Assembly: GCA_044866775.1 (NCBI GenBank)
Contig: JBIOUG010000099.1
Coordinates: 1 to 64,000 of the forward strand
DNA from: DASUNQ01 sp044866775
GTDB taxonomy: Bacteria; Acidobacteriota; Thermoanaerobaculia; Multivoradales; UBA5704
Direction: 5' to 3'
DNA: 64,000 bases
The translations under genes were made by a program, and so were the position numbers. This document shows positions 1-7,071 of this stretch, piece after piece. The notes beneath the pieces are model-generated. The model made no database searches. It saw only the letters and a program-made list of their open reading frames with translations, and was not told the DNA's origin. Within the stretch, counting starts at the first letter, position 1. Every line of letters begins with the position of its first letter.

Positions 1-170
1 CCGCCGGCCGCCGGGGCCAGCCAGAGGTCGCCGGCGTAGGTGAAAACCACCCGCTCGCCGTGGACGTCGGGGAAGCGGAGCAGCTTGGTCTGGGCGGCGG
101 CCGGGGCGGCGCCGAGGGCAAGGGACAGGGTCAGGAGACAGAGGACGGGCGCTACCGGTCGTATCGGCAT
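1..170 (-). CDS. Tricorn protease homologue, N-terminal fragment
   Basis: Only the first 56 codons are visible; the gene leaves the window at its left edge. The start codon is the ATG at 168-170. A signal peptide (basic MPIRP, hydrophobic core, AAA-Q cleavage region) is followed by the tract LLRFPDVHGERVVFTYAGDL, which resembles the opening of the first beta-propeller of tricorn-type proteases. Those are large periplasmic or cytoplasmic peptidases with two propellers, a PDZ domain and an S41 catalytic domain; none of the later domains can be seen here. The reading frame is continuous with the frameshifted upstream WG-repeat gene, so an automatic caller may fuse the two. Confidence 0.8.
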   Translation of the reverse strand, partial: MPIRPVAPVLCLLTLSLALGAAPAAAQTKLLRFPDVHGERVVFTYAGDLWLAPAAG

Positions 171-219
171 GGAATAGACATACGAGCGGCGAGCGATTTG
201 GTTGGCTATTTGGCCGTGG

Positions 220-1196
220 TCACTTGCTCGGGTTCCAGACGAACTTCCCGTCGCGGTCGATGTAGCCGCGGGCGTCGCCCACCCGCACCTCGGCGAGGCC
301 GCCGTTGAAGTCGAAGGCCTCCTCGTACTGCGGGTTGATGACGATCTTCCCGTCGCGGTCGACGTATCCCCAGCGGTCGCCCACCTTGACCCGCGCCAGC
401 CCTCGGCGAACGGCGCCACCGAGTCGAACTGCGGGTTGATCGCGAACTTGCCGTCCTCGCCGACGTAGCCGCCGCGGTCGCCGATCCCGACCGTCGCGAG
501 CCCCTCGGAGAAGCTGAAGGCGTGGTCGAACTGCGGCGCGATGACCGTGTCGCCGTCGCGGTCGACGAAGCCCCAGCGGCCGTTCGCCTTGACCGCCGCC
601 TTGCCCTCGGCGAAGTCGAGCACCTCCTCGTACTGCGGGGTGACGACGACCTTCCCCTCGCGGTCGATGAACCCCCAGCGCCCGCTGACCTGGACCGCCG
701 CCCGGCCGTCGGCGAAGGGGCGGCCGGCCGCGAACTGCGGCGCGATGACGATCTTGCCGCGCTTGTCGATATAGCCGTCGTGCCCGCCGACCTGGACGCG
801 CGCCAGCCCTTCCTTGAAGTCGCCGCCGAAGTCGAACTGCGGCTGGACCGCCAGCTCGCCGTCGCGGTCGAGATAGCCGTAGCGATTGCCGACCTTCACC
901 GCCGCCCGCCCGTCGTAGAAGCTGAAGGCGTCGTCGTATTGCGGGTTGACGACGAAGCGGCCGTCCTCGTCGATGAAGCCGTGGCGGCCGCCGACCGCGA
1001 CCACCGCCAGCCCCTCGGTGAAGCCGTAGGCCTTGTCGAACTGCGGCGGGATGACGACCTCGCCGTCGCGGTCGATGTAGCCGGCGCGCCCGCCCTGGGT
1101 GACCACGAAGAGGCCGCTCGGGTTCCTCCCCTCGCGGCCGCAGCCGGCGGCGAGGAGGAGAGCGAGGGCGGTCGAGCCGCGGAGCAGGCGCCTCAT
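220..1196 (-). CDS. WG-repeat lipoprotein, with apparent 1-nt frameshift
   Basis: Starts at ATG 1194-1196 with a lipoprotein signal (LLLAAGC lipobox). About eight complete 34-residue WG repeats follow, each of the type GYIDRDGE-x2-I-x-PQFD-x6-EGLA-x-V-x-VG, then a partial ninth ending NPSK and TGA at 220-222. The repeats are continuous only if one C is added to the CCC run at 400-402: before it the frame reads through repeat 7, after it repeats 8 and 9 lie in another frame. With that base restored the protein has 325 residues. Uncorrected, the frame misses its stop and runs in frame into the downstream tricorn homologue. WG repeats are beta-rich modules of unknown ligand. The shift may be a sequencing error in a homopolymer or a true mutation. 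Confidence 0.8.
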
Positions 1197-1359
1197 GGGT
1201 GTCTCCGGAGTGGCGGGATTCTACAGAAACGGCCCCTGGTAACGCCGGAGGTTCGCCGCGCGCCGATCCTGCGGCGGCAGCCGGCTCGCCTCCACGCCGG
1301 GACCTTGACGGCCGCCGCCACGATAGAATCTGCCTCGCACCCACCGCGAAGGGAGTTGG

Positions 1360-2832
1360 ATGCGCCGGAGCGTCACCTTCTACGTCGCCGTGCTCGTGGT
1401 CTTCGGCACGGCGACCCTCGCCCTCTTGCGCGTCGGCTCGCGCCTCGAGGTCGATAGGGAGGCGCCGCCGGCGGCCGCCGCGCTCGCCGCGGCGCCCACC
1501 TCCGCGGTCCTGCCGCAGCCCGTGCCCGGGGAGGCCACCGGCGGCGCCGTCAAGGCGCTGCTCGAGAACGTCCACCAACCGCTCAGCCTCCTGCTGCTGC
1601 AGGTCATCGTCATCGTCCTCGCGGCGCGCGCCTCGGGCGCGCTGTTCCGCCGCATCGGGCAGCCCGCGGTGATCGGCGAGATGTTCGCCGGCATCCTGCT
1701 CGGGCCGTCGCTGCTCGGCGCGGTGGCTCCCGCGGCGCAGACCTTCCTCTTCCCCGTCGAGTCGATGGGCCCGCTGCGCCTGCTGAGCCAGATCGGGGTC
1801 ATCCTCTTCCTCTTCGTCGTCGGCATCGAGCTCGACGTCCAGCACCTCAAGCAGAGGCCTGACGCCGCGCTGCTGATCAGCCACGCCAGCATCGTCGTCC
1901 CCTTCTTCCTCGGCACCGCGGGGGCGCTTCTCCTCTTCCCGACGCTCGCTCCCGGTGGCACCTCCTTCGTCGCCTTCGCCCTCTTCCTGGGCGTGGCGAT
2001 GAGCATCACGGCGTTCCCGGTGCTGGCGCGCATCATCGAGGAGCGCGGCCTCGCCGGCACGCAGCTCGGGACGACGGCGATCGCCTGCGCCGCGGTCGGC
2101 GACGTTACCGCCTGGTGTCTGCTGCCGGTGGTGGTGGCGATCGCCAAGGTGCAGGAGCTGAGCGGCGCGCTCTTCACCATCGGCCTCACCCTGCTCTTCA
2201 TCGCCGCCATGCTGTTCCTGGTCCGGCCGTGGGTGGCGCGGTTCGTGGCCTGGCGGCCGGTCAAGTCCGGCCACAGCGCGGCGGTCCTCGCCGGGGTGCT
2301 CAGCTTCGCCTTCGCCGCCGCGCTGGTGACCGAGGTGATCGGCATCCACGCCCTCTTCGGCGCCTTCCTGGCCGGCGTGGCGATGCCGCCCGACTCCGCT
2401 CTGCGGCAGTTCCTGCGCGAGCGGCTCGAGACCTTCAGCTCGGTGCTCCTGCTGCCGCTCTTCTTCGCCTTCACCGGCCTGCGCACGCAGATCGGCCTGC
2501 TCGACGACGTCTGGAGCTGGCTGGTCTGCGGCGGCGTGGTGGCGCTCGCGATCGCCGGCAAGCTCGGCGGCAGCATGGCCGCCGCCCGCTGGACCGGGAT
2601 GAGCTGGGGCGACTCCTTCGCCCTGGGCGCCTTGATGAACACCCGCGGCCTGGTCGAGCTGATCGTCCTCAGCCTCGGCTACGACCTCGGCATCCTCTCG
2701 CCGCGCATCTTCGCCATGCTGGTGCTGATGGCCCTCATCACCACCTTCATGACCGGCCCGCTGCTCCACCTGCAGGGCTGGTGGCAGCGCCGGACCGCGC
2801 CGGCGGCGGCCGAGCCGCGGGTCGCCGTCTAG
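1360..2832 (+). CDS. CPA2-type cation:proton antiporter (Kef/NapA-like)
   Basis: 490 residues. A hydrophobic N-terminal segment (about 5-25) and a linker precede a twelve- to thirteen-helix transporter domain (about 70-475). Family features visible are the QPAVIGEMFAGILLGPSLLG segment, the SITAFPVLARIIEERG loop and the discontinuous-helix acidic site in AVGDVTAWC (Asp about residue 248), where CPA2 antiporters bind the ion or proton. No C-terminal RCK/TrkA-N domain is present, so it is a short NapA/Kef-C-like form. GGGAG lies about 7 nt before the ATG. It probably exchanges Na+ or K+ for H+ across the inner membrane; the ion is not predictable. Transcribed away from the neighbouring minus-strand genes, so monocistronic. 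Confidence 0.88.
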   Translation: MRRSVTFYVAVLVVFGTATLALLRVGSRLEVDREAPPAAAALAAAPTSAVLPQPVPGEATGGAVKALLENVHQPLSLLLLQVIVIVLAARASGALFRRIGQPAVIGEMFAGILLGPSLLGAVAPAAQTFLFPVESMGPLRLLSQIGVILFLFVVGIELDVQHLKQRPDAALLISHASIVVPFFLGTAGALLLFPTLAPGGTSFVAFALFLGVAMSITAFPVLARIIEERGLAGTQLGTTAIACAAVGDVTAWCLLPVVVAIAKVQELSGALFTIGLTLLFIAAMLFLVRPWVARFVAWRPVKSGHSAAVLAGVLSFAFAAALVTEVIGIHALFGAFLAGVAMPPDSALRQFLRERLETFSSVLLLPLFFAFTGLRTQIGLLDDVWSWLVCGGVVALAIAGKLGGSMAAARWTGMSWGDSFALGALMNTRGLVELIVLSLGYDLGILSPRIFAMLVLMALITTFMTGPLLHLQGWWQRRTAPAAAEPRVAV

Positions 2833-2863
2833 GCCTCGCTGCCTCTCTTGAACAACGGCTGAA

Positions 2864-2885
2864 CTAAGCGCCTACTGGCGCTTAG
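2864..2885 (+). terminator. Hairpin after the antiporter gene
   Basis: Perfect 9-bp stem (CTAAGCGCC / GGCGCTTAG) with a 4-nt TACT loop, 31 nt after the stop codon. No T-run follows, so it could be a weak intrinsic terminator or a 3'-end stabilising hairpin. Confidence 0.5.
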
Positions 2886-2966
2886 CCAACCTCTTTGCCC
2901 AGACGTACTTGCTATAGGTGGCATTCTACGTGCATCCCACCATAGAATCACACTGCAAGCAGCACC

Positions 2967-2996
2967 TTGACATCTGGACGCAGCTCCGTGTAGGCT
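2967..2996 (+). promoter_or_regulatory. Possible sigma-70-type promoter
   Basis: TTGACA at 2967-2972, an 18-nt spacer and TAGGCT at 2991-2996. The -35 is perfect and the -10 is weak. It would give a roughly 700-nt leader, containing the 21-nt repeat array, before the next convincing gene at 3715. Predicted by eye only. Confidence 0.35.
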
Positions 2997-3322
2997 GTGC
3001 GGGCTCAATTGGGAGCATCTGACCGTGCGAGGACAACAACCGCGTGAAGCCGCCGTCCATCCGTACCCGCCGTCTCACTTTCCCTGCCCGGGCGCATCGC
3101 CGGGCGGCGATGGGGGACGTGCGGGATGGCTCCCGGACGATCCGAGAGTCGCGGCGCGGCGTACGGCGGGCCGGCGTGGTCGCGCCGACGGAGGCGCGGG
3201 GCGCAGGGACCGGTGCGCGGACGGCGTGGGCGGAGCGCTGGACCTCATGGCGGGCGGTTTGGACCTCCCGGACCGCCGCCGCGCCCGCACGGCCGGCGAC
3301 CTCTTCCCGCTGGCCGAGCCGC

Positions 3323-3616
3323 CTTCCCAGAAGGGCACGCGCCCGGTCCCATAGGGGAAACGATCGGTCCGCGTGGGGAAGCGCCTTTCCCACCTGGACC
3401 GACGCCCTCTCCACCGGGACCGGCGTCGTCCCCTCGCGGACCGCGGCTCTCCCCACCCGGGACGGCGGCTTCACCACCTGGGCGACCACTCTCCCCACCT
3501 GGGAAACGCCCGCCCCCACCCGAACCGGCGTCTTCCCGTCTCGGGAGACCGCGCCCCCCTCGTGGACCGACGTTCTCCCTTCGCGGACCAACGGTTTCCC
3601 CTCTCTCCCCGGTGCG
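3323..3616. repeat. 14-unit 21-nt degenerate tandem repeat
   Basis: Fourteen consecutive 21-nt units can be laid out without gaps. Unit starts are 3323, 3344, 3365, 3386 and so on to 3596. The most regular units run from 3386 to 3595 and follow the plus-strand pattern YTCCCCAYCTGGACCGACGC, ending with a variable base. Because 21 is divisible by three, every frame on both strands encodes a heptapeptide repeat: Pro/Gly-rich in one plus frame, and a V-R-E/V-G-rich heptad on the minus strand. Which frame, if any, is translated cannot be decided from the sequence. Confidence 0.8.
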
Positions 3617-3714
3617 CGGGCACCGCCACGGCGCCCTCTCGGCGACGTCCGGCCGTCGCGGGCGCGTGACCCGCGGCGGCATCCATCGAGCGCACTGAGA
3701 AAGGAGGGCTCATC

Positions 3715-4143
3715 ATGCCCAGACAGACATTTCCCGAGTTGATCGTCGAGATCGACACCCTCTCGACGAACCTGAAGAACCGGATCGGCGACTTCCCGCT
3801 GTTGGCGCCGCTCCAGGCCGAGCTGGAGGCGTGGCTCACCGAGGCCCTGAGCCTCGAGAGCCAGCAGGAGGTGTTCACCGCCCGACTGCGCGAGACCAAC
3901 GAGAAGCGCCGTCTCGCCGTGACCCGCGGCGTCGAGCTTCGCAGCCGCACGGCCAACGGCCTGCGCAGCCAGTTCGGCATCAAGAGCAAGTCGCTGCACG
4001 AGTTCGGCGTCCGGCCGCGGCGGAACCCCCGCCCGGCCGCGAAGGCCGCTCAGCCGGCACCGCAGCCCCAGCCGGCCCCGCAGCCCGAGCCGGTGAAGAC
4101 GGCCGCGCCGGCGCCGCCCGGCACGACCGACTCGTCGTCGTAA
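3715..4143 (+). CDS. Small protein of unknown function with Pro/Ala/Gln-rich tail
   Basis: 142 residues, starting at an ATG with a strong ribosome binding site (AAAGGAGGG, 7-8 nt upstream). Residues 1-95 look alpha-helical, with repeated Leu and Glu (a probable coiled-coil or helical bundle) ending in a basic motif FGIKSKSLHEFGVRPRR. Residues 96-142 are low-complexity Pro/Ala/Gln ending in DSSS. There is no signal peptide or membrane segment. I do not recognise a named family. A strong hairpin follows at 4170. Confidence 0.75.
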   Translation: MPRQTFPELIVEIDTLSTNLKNRIGDFPLLAPLQAELEAWLTEALSLESQQEVFTARLRETNEKRRLAVTRGVELRSRTANGLRSQFGIKSKSLHEFGVRPRRNPRPAAKAAQPAPQPQPAPQPEPVKTAAPAPPGTTDSSS

Positions 4144-4169
4144 CCTGCCGGCGGTAGTCCAGTAGCACC

Positions 4170-4203
4170 GCTGCGGAGGGCGGACGCTCCCGCCCTCCGC
4201 AGC
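4170..4203 (+). terminator. Strong hairpin (copy 1 of a repeated element)
   Basis: Perfect 14-bp stem, GCTGCGGAGGGCGG with CCGCCCTCCGCAGC, and a 6-nt loop, beginning 26 nt after the stop of the 142-aa gene. A T6 tract follows about 18 nt later. Nearly the same hairpin recurs at 5814-5844. Confidence 0.65.
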
Positions 4204-4330
4204 GCCCTCATCTCTCAGCTCGTTTTTTCGCCGGATCAGCGGATGGGTGAGGGCATTACTGGCGCCTGGTCGTTAGGTCTCCAGTGCACACACCCACTGT
4301 CCACCACCACCCTTTGGCGCTAAAGAGGAC

Positions 4331-5752
4331 ATGCCGATGCCCACCCGGCCACGCTTCGTTGTCGCTGTCATCTCGGCCGCTCTCGCTCTCGCCGGCCTGA
4401 ACAAACAGCTCGTGGCCCAGACCTCGGTAGCGGCCGATTCGAAGTCGCTCGCCACGCCCATCGCGAACCCGGAGGCCCAGTCACTCAGAGGGCTGATCGG
4501 GAAGACCGAGCGCGATGGGTCAAAGAGGGAGCCTGCACCTTCACCATCTTGCTCGTTTCAAGAGTGCGATGCCTCCCTCTCATGTTTTCCTGGCACTAAT
4601 AGCGCTTGCATACTGCAGACGTTTCCCGACATCCAGTGGCGGATCTGCATCCAGGCATCGGCCTACGGTGATGCCGCAAACCAGCACAGCCGTGGCATTG
4701 CGGTCGGGCCTATCGACATGCGGCGTAACCTCGCCTCGACGACGGCCTGGCAGCGCGTCATCTACCGCGCGGAGGTGGCGGAAAACGCCACCCCTTATCA
4801 CGAAGGCGAAACCCACCTCTCGGACGACCAGTTCGCCGATTGGACCAACTGGCGGCGGACGGTCACTGCGGAGGATGCGAATGGCGGCACCCTGATCACA
4901 CTGACCAACGATGCGAGCTTCGGGCCTTCAATAGTCGCGGAGTGCCGCGACCGGGGACCGGCATGGCTGTGCAAGGGCCAGCTTGGCTCGTTCGTGCGGC
5001 GGGGTAAGGAGCTCGTTCTCTGGGGAATTTACGATGCCGGCAACTACGATTACGTCCAAGAGTTCGGCTTCCGCGATGACGGCTCGATCTCGTTCCGCAC
5101 TGGCGCTACGGGCTACGTCAGCCCTGAACGTCCCGCGGTTGCCCACCTCCACGATTCTCTCTGGCGGATCGATCTCGATCTCAACGGCGCGGGTGGCGAT
5201 ACCGCTTTCCTGACACGTCACATCGAACCGCTGCCGAACGATCCTTCGGGGTTGAACTCACTCGACGAGCGGGTCCCGTTCCACGACGGCGTCGAAGGCG
5301 GTGAGGACTGGCAGCCTGAGGAGTTCAATACTCTGGCGATCGAGGATTCAGCCAGTAACGCCAACGGACGTCGGATGAGTTACGAGCTCGAACCACTCCG
5401 CACCGGCACCGCGCGCCATTTCGCGACGCCAGGGTGGGGAGCCGAGCAGTGGACCCAGCACGATTTCTGGGTCACCCGATTCAAGCCCGCGGAGGACACC
5501 GCATGGGCCCTGATACCGGAGTTCGTCGGCCCGGACAGTTTCCTTCTGCCGTATGTTTCCGATCAACAAAGCATCGTGCACAGCGACTTGGTCATCTGGT
5601 ATCTCGCGTCGGCGCACCACGAGCCGATCAGTGAGGACCTCGACACCAGCAACAACTGGGCTGTCACCCTGATGCACTGGTACGGCTTCGAGCTCAAGCC
5701 GCACGACTTCTTCGATTTCAACCCACTGGGTGGTCCGCCGATCTGCGATTAA
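4331..5752 (+). CDS. Secreted copper amine oxidase-like protein, catalytic domain only
   Basis: 473 residues; two ATGs (4331, 4337) could start it. A signal peptide ends near residue 30. The rest resembles the C-terminal domain of copper amine oxidases: RGKELVLWG then the cofactor motif N-Y-D-Y (the first Tyr is topaquinone in active enzymes), F-x4-GSISFRTGATGY, the copper motif HLH before DSLWRIDLDLNG, a third His candidate in SAHHEPISEDL, and LKPHDFFDFNP. Classical enzymes are about 650 residues with N-terminal N2/N3 domains, absent here. The usual GEYGLG segment carrying the catalytic-base Asp is not recognisable. Activity would be oxidative deamination of primary amines with copper and oxygen, but may be lost. 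Base composition is visibly less GC-rich than its neighbours, suggesting acquisition. Confidence 0.7.
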   Translation: MPMPTRPRFVVAVISAALALAGLNKQLVAQTSVAADSKSLATPIANPEAQSLRGLIGKTERDGSKREPAPSPSCSFQECDASLSCFPGTNSACILQTFPDIQWRICIQASAYGDAANQHSRGIAVGPIDMRRNLASTTAWQRVIYRAEVAENATPYHEGETHLSDDQFADWTNWRRTVTAEDANGGTLITLTNDASFGPSIVAECRDRGPAWLCKGQLGSFVRRGKELVLWGIYDAGNYDYVQEFGFRDDGSISFRTGATGYVSPERPAVAHLHDSLWRIDLDLNGAGGDTAFLTRHIEPLPNDPSGLNSLDERVPFHDGVEGGEDWQPEEFNTLAIEDSASNANGRRMSYELEPLRTGTARHFATPGWGAEQWTQHDFWVTRFKPAEDTAWALIPEFVGPDSFLLPYVSDQQSIVHSDLVIWYLASAHHEPISEDLDTSNNWAVTLMHWYGFELKPHDFFDFNPLGGPPICD

Positions 5753-5813
5753 CGGGCGAGTAAGCGCAGCCTAGCCGGTAAAGTCGGCTCTATCGGCTTC
5801 GCCTGAGACGCCT

Positions 5814-5844
5814 GCTGCGGAGAGCGATACCCGCCCTCCGCAGC
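5814..5844 (+). terminator. Hairpin (copy 2 of the repeated element)
   Basis: GCTGCGGAGAGCG pairs with CGCCCTCCGCAGC (13 positions, one mismatch) 61 nt after the amine-oxidase-like gene. The right arm is identical to that at 4190-4203. It lies between convergent genes and could stop transcription from both sides. Confidence 0.55.
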
Positions 5845-5853
5845 GCTACGGCC

Positions 5854-6267
5854 TCACGGCGTCGCGACGCCCCCGCGTTTGCGCCGGATCAGCGCGTCGA
5901 GGCTCCAGTCGCCGCCGCCGGCCGCCGCCATGTACAGGAAGATGAAGCACAGCAGCACGGCGGGCTCGCCGTGGTTCTGGATCGGCCAGGCGCCGTTCGG
6001 CGCGTGGAACTGCCAGTAGGCGACCGCCATCTCGCCCGAGAGGATGAACGCGACGGGCCTGGTCAGCAGCCCGAGCATGATGAGGATGCCGCCGAAGAAC
6101 TCGAGCGCGCCGCCGATCCCCACCTGGGACAGCAGCGGCGGGATGCCGCCGGGCACGCCGGGCACGCCGCCGAACCAGCCGAGCACCTTCATCGCCCCGG
6201 CCTGGAAGAACAACAGGCCCGAGACGACGCGCAGCAGAAAGTAGGTGATCTCCTTGGCCCGTTCCAT
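5854..6267 (-). CDS. DoxX family membrane protein
   Basis: 137 residues. The ATG at 6265-6267 is preceded by AAAGGAG. Four membrane helices are visible (about 10-30, 48-70, 75-95, 105-125). DoxX-type features are FLLRVVSGLLFFQAGAMKVL at the N terminus, a Gly/Pro-rich loop, and LEFFGGILIMLGLLTRPVAF in the middle. DoxX proteins are small inner-membrane proteins linked to redox or thiol stress in several bacteria; the exact role is unclear. It begins 2 nt after the stop of the 30-codon PhnB-like remnant, so translation of the two may be coupled. Confidence 0.85.
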   Translation of the reverse strand: MERAKEITYFLLRVVSGLLFFQAGAMKVLGWFGGVPGVPGGIPPLLSQVGIGGALEFFGGILIMLGLLTRPVAFILSGEMAVAYWQFHAPNGAWPIQNHGEPAVLLCFIFLYMAAAGGGDWSLDALIRRKRGGVATP

Positions 6268-6269
6268 GC

Positions 6270-6362
6270 TCAGGCTCCTTTCTCGCAGTTGACCATCCAC
6301 GGCGCGCCGAAGCGGTCGACGAACATGCCAAGGCCGCCGGCGAGATACGGGTTCACTTGCAT
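6270..6362 (-). pseudogene. PhnB/VOC-family remnant (internally deleted, 30 codons)
   Basis: A 30-codon frame with a good ribosome binding site (GGGAGG) and ATG at 6360-6362. Its first seven residues, MQVNPYL, match the usual start of PhnB-like VOC proteins. The remainder, GMFVDRFGAPWMVNCEK, matches their usual C-terminal end. The roughly 110 residues between are missing, so this looks like a normal gene of about 140 codons that lost its centre in frame. The peptide cannot fold as a VOC domain. It might now serve only as a leader cistron for doxX. Confidence 0.65.
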
Positions 6363-6456
6363 GATGCACCTCCCTCGCTTTGACTGTACGACGAACCAGG
6401 TACGGCGAAATCGACACGGCGGACGACACCGCGAGCGTCGCAGCGGACGCCTCGAC

Positions 6457-6681
6457 TCAGATCCTGCGCAGCTGAGGCACCTGCTCCAGCGAGGGAGCGT
6501 CTCTCGGGTCGGCCTCCACCGTCGCGCCCGGGCCGGGAAAGCGATAGTACTTCCCGGAGAGAGGCCCGGCGACGGTCAAGGCCGTCGTTCCGACGTAGCG
6601 GAAGAAGTGGCGCTCGGGTGCGGAGTCTCCCGAGGAGAAAGAGCCGGTAAGCTGTGTCCGTTGCTGTCCGCAGCAGGACAT
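6457..6681 (-). CDS. Small conserved-looking protein, function unknown
   Basis: 74 residues from ATG 6679-6681, preceded by GGAGG with a 7-nt spacer. It begins MSCCGQQR, giving a paired-Cys N terminus, and contains FFRYVGTTALTVAGPLSGKY followed by YRFPGPG and a C-terminal VPQLRR, a compact beta-rich pattern. No signal peptide or membrane segment. It overlaps the 3' part of the frameshifted DUF1360 gene in another frame. I recall small CC-starting proteins beside DUF1360 genes in phage-like contexts, but I cannot name a function. Confidence 0.6.
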   Translation of the reverse strand: MSCCGQQRTQLTGSFSSGDSAPERHFFRYVGTTALTVAGPLSGKYYRFPGPGATVEADPRDAPSLEQVPQLRRI

Positions 6682-7005
6682 GGGGAAACCTCCTTGTCTT
6701 CCACGTAGGGTGCCGGCGGCGGCGTGGCGCGCGGCGCCGTGAGCCGCTCCAAGAAGATCGCCAGCGCCGAGAACGAGGGCCAGAGGAGCAACCGCTCCCG
6801 CCACGAAGCACCGAATCCATAGGCGAACGGAGCGCTGACCCACAGGCTCGAGCAATAGAAGCAAATCTAGGAGCTTGCCCGCGAAGCCGTCGCCCGCCGC
6901 GCGTCGCAGCCTGACCACGACGTCCCACGGACCGTCCTCCGCCTGCAGCAGATGAGTGATCCGCCAGATACACAGGGTTGCCAGGATCAGCTCGTAATTC
7001 TTCAT
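6576..7005 (-). pseudogene. DUF1360 membrane protein gene broken by a frameshift
   Basis: ATG at 7003-7005 opens MKNYELILATLCIWRITHLL followed by AEDGPWDVV and LRRAAG, the N-terminal half of a DUF1360 protein. At the AAA run near 6864 (GATTTGC on the coding strand) the frame shifts; removing one base continues to CFYCSSLWVSAPFAYGFGA and LLLWPSFSALAIFLERLT, the typical second half with its CxxC and membrane helix. As it stands, neither frame gives the full protein. The corrected frame is about 142 codons, ending at 6576 and overlapping the 74-aa gene by 106 nt. DUF1360 has no known function and is seen in phage and bacterial genomes. Confidence 0.65.
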
Positions 7006-7022
7006 GATGCGGCGCGTCCCCG

Positions 7023-7059
7023 AAAAAACCCCCTCCCCGGCGCGAGACCGGAGAGGGGG
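7023..7059 (-). terminator. Rho-independent terminator of the 7-19 kb cluster
   Basis: On the minus strand a 12-bp GC-rich stem (one G-T pair) with a 7-nt loop is followed directly by T6. It lies 13 nt beyond the stop of the 772-aa gene and closes the minus-strand cluster. Confidence 0.85.
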
Positions 7060-7071
7060 CCGAGGAGAAGC

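Larger units (their letters stand above)
2833..3714. other. Long gene-poor stretch with degenerate repeats
   Basis: 882 bp between the antiporter and the small gene at 3715. Several long open frames exist on both strands because the DNA is GC-rich and its repeats have a period divisible by three, but none has a convincing ribosome binding site, a recognisable domain or clear frame preference. Contents I can support: a hairpin (2864-2885), a possible promoter (2967-2996) and a 21-nt tandem array (3323-3616). It may be a long structured leader, a decayed repeat-protein gene or a non-coding repeat. Confidence 0.6.

Noticed and set aside
220..2769. Very long antisense frame across the antiporter gene
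   Set aside because: Antisense to an unmistakable transporter gene; the product is Arg/Glu/His-rich and low in hydrophobic residues, as expected from reading GC-rich codons backwards. Only its final part coincides with the real WG-repeat frame.
3323..3616. 21-nt array as a CRISPR
   Set aside because: Units are contiguous and degenerate, with no unique spacers between them and no cas genes nearby.
2926..3999. 357-codon minus-strand frame across the repeat array and the small gene
   Set aside because: It reads antisense through a gene with a strong ribosome binding site, and the heptads exist in every frame; no start signal supports it.
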